In this document: positions 59,817 through 64,000 of the stretch, one piece after another
Position numbering within the stretch: position 1 is the stretch's first letter
How the letters are laid out: each line of letters begins with the position of its first letter
Source of the DNA: Adineta ricciae
Taxonomy: Eukaryota > Rotifera > Eurotatoria > Adinetida > Adinetidae
Length of the DNA: 64,000 nt
Direction: 5' to 3'
NCBI GenBank assembly: GCA_905250025.1
Contig: CAJNOJ010000353.1
Coordinates: forward strand, 32,927-96,926
Translations under genes and position numbers: made by a program
Notes under the pieces: model-generated
The model's database searches: none
Seen by the model: only the letters and a program-made list of their open reading frames with translations
Told to the model about the DNA's origin: nothing

Positions 59817-60698
59817 TTGTTCGTTACTCTTTTTCTATTTACAAATAAATTATTTCTTCATTGAACAGTTCTCTTGAAACCGAGACCGAGGATGAGTGAC
59901 TGAGTGAATACTTAAATTCAATTTTTGAGTTATACGATAATGGGTTATCTCAAACCTATGTGATGAAGTTCGAACACACCGTCTTCGAACCTTTAATAAT
60001 GAAAAATCAATACAAATCGAACGAATTCGTCGTGTTCAAAAAAATTGAAATAATGAATTTATTAATAAATAAAAATCGTGCAACACTTTGCACAACATTT
60101 CTCCTCTGCATTACTCGATTGATCTTGCTTACGTTCAATTGATGATTAGAACGTGATTGTACATCGAAATTTTTCTTCATTTTATGAAAGCAAATCGTTG
60201 AAAAAACATGCTCATTTACTATTCGTTATTATATTCTTGAAACAGCATTCAAATTAAATTCTCATGTTCAACATAATCTTTGTAAATCTCATTTGAGAAA
60301 AAAGTTAATAAAAGAAACAAAAGAACTTCTTCTCAGAAATCATATATGATCTTCGATTTGAGCACTTAGATATCACAGAATGTTGTACAAGAAATGTTTG
60401 CATATGATCGATTTCAACTTGCATAAATTCCACCTATATTTCGATTAATAATATCAGCTGATACTCTACCAGATTTATCTTTTGTTAGACATTGGATTAT
60501 TTATTGAAAAGAGCAAAAAAAAAAGAAGAACAATACATTTGTTCCAAGATCAGGAAAATCTAAAATAAAAGATACAAAAAACAGACATATTAAAATAGTT
60601 TATTGTTTGTTTTCTGTTTTGTTTGTTATAATTTTGATGAAGTTAAAAAGAAAACTATCCGAATGTGTTTTCAAATGAATGATACGGAAAAAAAGCTC
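59817..60698. other. intergenic region, no gene seen
   Basis: About 0.88 kb, AT-rich. The plus ORF at 59960-60142 is unsupported. A short minus-strand stretch near 60,405-60,490 reads CLTKDKSGRVSADIINRNIG without start, splice sites or a recognised family; it may be an exon remnant. Confidence 0.4.
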
Positions 60699-60895
60699 AG
60701 TCACGAATACTAGTGATTTGATATTTTCCACATGATTTTGGATAAACATATTCTTCATTTCGTCAATCTTTTGATACATTCTTATTATTTTTCGAGGGAC
60801 CAACAAAATCTCGACTTGTGTATTTCGATCTTTTCTTTTATTGTAATGTGTCAACTGAATAAACATTTTCAACATATAATGCATTTTATATTAGT
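60699..60895 (-). pseudogene. decayed fragment of PGM2 exon 3
   Basis: On the plus strand this stretch carries CACGAATAC, then ATATTTTCCACATGATTTTGG and ATAAACATA, TTCATTTCGTC, ATCTTTTGAT and AAACATTTTCAACAT. They occur in the same order as 54,402-54,660 inside PGM2 exon 3. It is shorter, with deletions across the Lys/Glu-rich insert. No intact frame remains (the ORF at 60600-60884 is a frameshifted relic). Confidence 0.75.
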
Positions 60896-61455
60896 CTATA
60901 TGAAATCACTAGTATATTATTTCTTTTCTTTACAAGATCTTTCGAAAAAAATTAAAAAAACGAACGAATGATCTAAGGAAAAATACTAAACATCGTTTCT
61001 CTTTGTTTTTTGTTGTTGTTATTTTACACTAGAATTCGGCAAAAAAAACGAGGATTAAAGGATTGAAAGAAATTCTAGTGAATCAATATGAATGGAGGAA
61101 TGTCTTTCAAGATGTTTGAATAAATAATTATTTATTTTGATTGTGAAGCAATTTGTCTAAGTTGTTGAAGACATGATTGTAAAGCATCTTGTTCTTGTTT
61201 ACTTGTAATTGATTTCTTAACTTCACTCGTTATCCAATTAATCATATTTGTTCTTTCAAAATCTTTTCGTGCATTTTGTAGTGCAACTTGATAATCTAAT
61301 CGACGTTTAACAGCTTCATACATTTGTCTCATTCGATCACGATATGCTGTTTCAAGTGCCATATTAACAATTTCCTTTCATGCATCAGCTAATTGTCCAA
61401 CACCTTTTGCATGTGCTAATGACTTTTCATAACCATGTAACATTTTTCCAACCTT
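60896..61455 (-). pseudogene. partial duplicate of ATP synthase subunit b (3' part)
   Basis: From about 60,896 to 61,455 this copies 62,545-63,075 of the functional gene, including its 3' flank (ACAAGATCTT, GGAAAAATAC, GGAATGTCTTT). The last 76 codons (61132-61362) are open and nearly identical in protein to the functional gene: MALETAYRDRMRQMYEAVKR onward to the stop. Just upstream the functional ADARKDI is changed to ADA-stop-KEI (CGA to TGA, 61,376-61,378). Homology ends near 61,455, so the mitochondrial targeting and membrane-anchor exons are absent. It cannot make a functional subunit. Confidence 0.82.
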
Positions 61456-61906
61456 TTTCTGACATGAAATAAATCTTTAGGAACAAATTACATAAGCGGA
61501 AAAACGAAAAGTAATAGAATTCTAATTTAATTGTATAAACAATGTAGTACTCTTAACGCGCAATTGTTATTTTAATTAAGTGATTATTCTTTTGTTGATC
61601 AGTTTTCGCATCGATAAATCAACGACAATCAAAATTTTCTTTCGAGTATTTTTCATTCGATCATTTTTCGTGGACCATACATAAGCGACCTCTTTTCTCT
61701 ATTGACTTGACAAATGATACATTGCACAGGGCGTCAATCATTTTCAATGGTAGTAATTCCTTTGTGCTCTAACATTATACATATACACTCATCATTATCT
61801 GCCTGATATTTTGTGCATTTTCAAATTAATATATACATCTTCTTGTTATTTACTATCATCAATTTTTATCCACACATTATATTTAAGTACAAAATAATTA
61901 AAAGAA
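61456..61906. other. intergenic region, no gene seen
   Basis: About 450 AT-rich bases between the decayed ATP-synthase-b copy and the small tail-anchored protein gene. It probably holds the latter's promoter. Confidence 0.4.
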
Positions 61907-62315
61907 ATGGGTGATAGCAATGACGACGAAATTAGTGACAATGAACAGATGTGTCATTCACAACATTTATCATTTACTGGTAACAACGCATCATTCCGCA
62001 CAAACGCAACCAATGGTGCCAGTACGCCATCTAATTTATCTGTACCATCAGTTTATACTTCACCAATCCAACCACTTGATGCAATTACTGATGAACTAAG
62101 AAAAATGAATGGAGGGATTAAAACCCTAAACAAAGAAATGAAGAAACAAAACAATGAAATGAAGAAACAAAACACAAGAATTGATTGCTCATTATTTATC
62201 CAATTAATGAGTCTCACAGGCACCGTAAGTAAATGTAAAAGAGAATAACAAACCTGTATTTTTATTAACCGTTTAGATCATCATTGCAAGTGTTCTTCTA
62301 AAAAGAAATAATTGA
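61907..62315 (+). CDS. small tail-anchored protein of unknown function
   Basis: Two exons, 61907-62224 and 62277-62315, give 118 residues. The N-terminal two thirds are acidic then Ser/Thr/Asn-rich and disordered. A short coiled coil holds a tandem EMKKQN repeat (NKEMKKQNNEMKKQNTR, about 82-98). The end is a hydrophobic helix across the exon junction (CSLFIQLMSLTGT, then IIIASVLLKRNN). That looks like a C-terminal tail anchor with a basic end, as in mitochondrial outer-membrane or ER tail-anchored proteins. Without the GTAAGT donor at 62,225 the ORF would instead end in a charged tail. No family recognised. Confidence 0.6.
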
Positions 62316-62752
62316 ACATGTGTTATTTTTGGTCTCAAACAAAAAGATTTTTATGTTCCCAGGAAAAACTTTTTTGTGTTCTCAGGTGAAAATTTTTTGT
62401 TCATAATAAAAAAAAACTTTTTTGTCACTACTGAAAATAAAGGAACTTTTTTTCAAATATTTCTAATACTAATATCATGAGAAATATGTAATTTCATTGA
62501 AATTGAAAATAATATTCGTCATACAAATAAATACTACATCACTTGTTTAGATGAAATCATTAATGTATTGTATCTTTTTTTTACAAGATCTTGGAAAAAT
62601 AATCAAAAACGAACGGAGAATCAAAGGAAAAATACAAAACATCTTTTCTACTTGTGTTTCTGTTATTTTCTATTACAATCTCGAGAGAGAAAGAAAAGAT
62701 GAAAGGGATGACAAGATAACTACTGTATGACCGGAAAGAGGAATGTCTTTTT
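62316..62752. other. convergent intergenic region
   Basis: Between the stop of the tail-anchored gene (+) and that of ATP synthase b (-). It has imperfect repeats of an AAAACTTTTTTGT-type unit at about 62,360-62,425. Its right part (62,545-62,752) is the source of the 3' flank duplicated at 60,896-61,131. Confidence 0.45.
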
Positions 62753-63771
62753 TTATTTTGTTTGTGAAGCCATTTGTCTAAGGTGTTGAAGACATGATTG
62801 TAAAGCATCTTGTTCTTGTTTACTTGTAATTGATTTCTTAACTTCACTTGTTATCCAATTAATCATATTTGTTCTTTCAAAATCTTTTCGTGCATTTTGT
62901 AAAGCAACTTGATAATCTAATCGACGTTTAACAGCTTCATACATTTGTCTCATTCGATCACGATATGCTGCTTCAAGTGCCATATGAACGATATCTTTTC
63001 GTGCATCAGCTAATTGTCCAACACCTTTTGCACGTTCTAATGATTCTTCATAACCATGTAACATTTTTCCAGCCATTGCTTTGGAATTTTGTACTACTGA
63101 TGTATATCGATCAACTTCTTCTTGATGCCAACCTCGAAAAACATCACCAACTGTTGGACCAAGTCTAAATAAAAAGTTTCTCTTTTAATCATTGAAATTC
63201 TAATCAAAATGATGATTTACTTTTTAACAACAGTTATAACAGCAGCAGCTAATATAAGATATTCAGTGAAATCATACCATAAAACAATATATTCTTTACT
63301 AAATCCATAGACAAGTAAACCATAGAAAAACATATATGGTCCAGTAACACCAGTTTTTTCATAAAAAATTTAAACCATGATTCAGGTACACAATACCAAC
63401 GAACTGGATTTGGTGCTTCACGTAATTTATATGGTGGATAATTAACTAAATCACGTTCAGGCCATTGATCATGTGGCCATAAACGTTTTCCATTATATTC
63501 AGTTCGCCATTGAACTAATGATAAATCTTTTAATGAATCTTCAACACGTAAAACGTTTTCTTCTTTACTTTTTTCAACTAAAGATTTCTCATCTAAATAG
63601 AATTTCAATTAAAAAACCACAAAATGAATCGATTTGAATCGAACCTGTTTTTGATGACTTTGATGTTGTTGTACTTTGAAAGAATCTATTTGAAATGGAT
63701 AATGATCGATTGATGATCAATGCTGATGAAATACCATTAGGTACAACAGGACGAATGAATTTAGTTAACAT
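62753..63771 (-). CDS. ATP5PB: mitochondrial ATP synthase subunit b (peripheral stalk)
   Basis: Three exons, 63645-63771, 63221-63592 and 62753-63164, encode about 303 residues. Subunit b is the stator stalk of F1Fo-ATP synthase in the inner mitochondrial membrane. An N-terminal presequence is rich in Arg/Ser/Thr (LTKFIRPVVPNG...NRFFQSTTTSKSS). The conserved core reads VPESWFKFFMKK, then KTGVTGPYMFFYGLLVYGFSKEYI, then two hydrophobic segments. A long basic helical stalk follows (DRMRQMYEAVKRRLDYQV) and the end SKQEQDALQSCLQHLRQM. One flaw: the T-run near 63,353-63,358 is one base short (six instead of seven), breaking the frame between FMKK and TGVTG. An assembly error is likely, since all other parts are intact. 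CATTTTAG lies directly before the start ATG. Confidence 0.92.
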
Positions 63772-63870
63772 CTAAAATGAAATACAATTTTACTTCATCA
63801 ATCAGACTTATTTTACATCTCAATCTCAATCTTTTCTTCGTATGATATAAACACATACATCTATCTATCT

Positions 63871-64000
63871 TCTATATATATAAAGAAGAAAGTTTGTCTG
63901 TCTGTCTGTTCGCTATGCATTCAGTCCCTGTAATAGCTATCGCCACCAAACTTTCCACGATCCTTCCCGAGGTCCAGAGAAAGGTCGACGTCTACTTTTC
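63871..64000 (+). mobile_element. 5' end of a second Helitron of the same family (runs off window)
   Basis: TCTATATATATAAAGAAGAAAG and about 130 following bases match the 5' terminus of the Helitron at 53,645 read inward: GTTTGTCTGTCTG, GTTCGCTATGCATTCAGTCC, AAACTTTCCACGAT and GGTCGAC. The orientation is plus, opposite to the first copy. The base before TC is T here rather than A. The rest lies beyond the window. Confidence 0.75.

Noticed and set aside
1..64000. CRISPR arrays, bacterial operons, ribosome binding sites, tRNA or rRNA genes
   Set aside because: None seen. The genes are spliced and eukaryotic; no regular repeat-spacer array and no convincing tRNA B-box was found by eye.

Overview
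This is an animal nuclear genome window. It is AT-rich and gene-dense, with small introns (mostly 45-60 nt, GT..AG) and two single-base Ns typical of a draft assembly. The protein-coding genes are metazoan: an ERG/FLI1-type ETS factor, a RING/NHL TRIM protein, fascin, the voltage-gated proton channel, a macrodomain PARP and a polycystin channel. Four things point to a bdelloid-rotifer-like invertebrate: the small introns, acceptor-like AG sites abutting start codons (as in spliced-leader organisms), an intronless secreted protein that looks transferred, and the B-box-like and NHL-type proteins. The species cannot be fixed from the sequence alone.

Layout. 1-12.1 kb (+): last exons of an unidentified gene, HVCN1 (Hv1), and the eight-exon UTP20. 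12.1-15.5 kb (-): an eleven-exon PARP14-like macrodomain/ART protein, tail-to-tail with UTP20. 16.7-18.6 kb (+): fascin. 19.3-20.5 kb (-): a single-exon type II membrane protein. 21.3-29.2 kb (+): a zinc-binding-like orphan, then F-box, PIGO and AP2S1 packed like an operon, then COASY. 29.8-30.8 kb (+): an intronless secreted protein. 31.1-33.5 kb (-): TRIM-NHL. 35.7-36.4 kb (+): glutathione peroxidase. 36.5-41.0 kb (-): an ARM/TIR/SAM protein and a type I membrane protein. 41.8-42.9 kb (-): the 3' exons of an ETS factor. 43.4-47.8 kb: mostly non-coding, with two possible exons. 47,776-53,645 (-): a full-length Helitron with clear termini but decayed ORFs. 54-64 kb is poorer in CpG and holds PGM2, an EF-hand gene interrupted by a 324-bp inverted-repeat element, a 5'-incomplete polycystin, a small tail-anchored protein, a decayed block with PGM2 and ATP-synthase-b fragments, the functional ATP synthase b gene, and the 5' end of a second Helitron running off the window.

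Most genes are unrelated housekeeping functions: ribosome assembly, GPI anchors, clathrin adaptor, CoA synthesis, sugar phosphate metabolism and oxidative phosphorylation. Three multi-domain proteins (macro-PARP, RING-NHL and ARM-TIR-SAM) belong to families used in innate immunity or NAD signalling. Exon models were built by hand by joining splice sites so that reading frames agree. UTP20, PARP, AP2S1, COASY, TRIM-NHL, fascin, the TIR protein and the type I membrane protein all close to whole codon numbers, which supports them.
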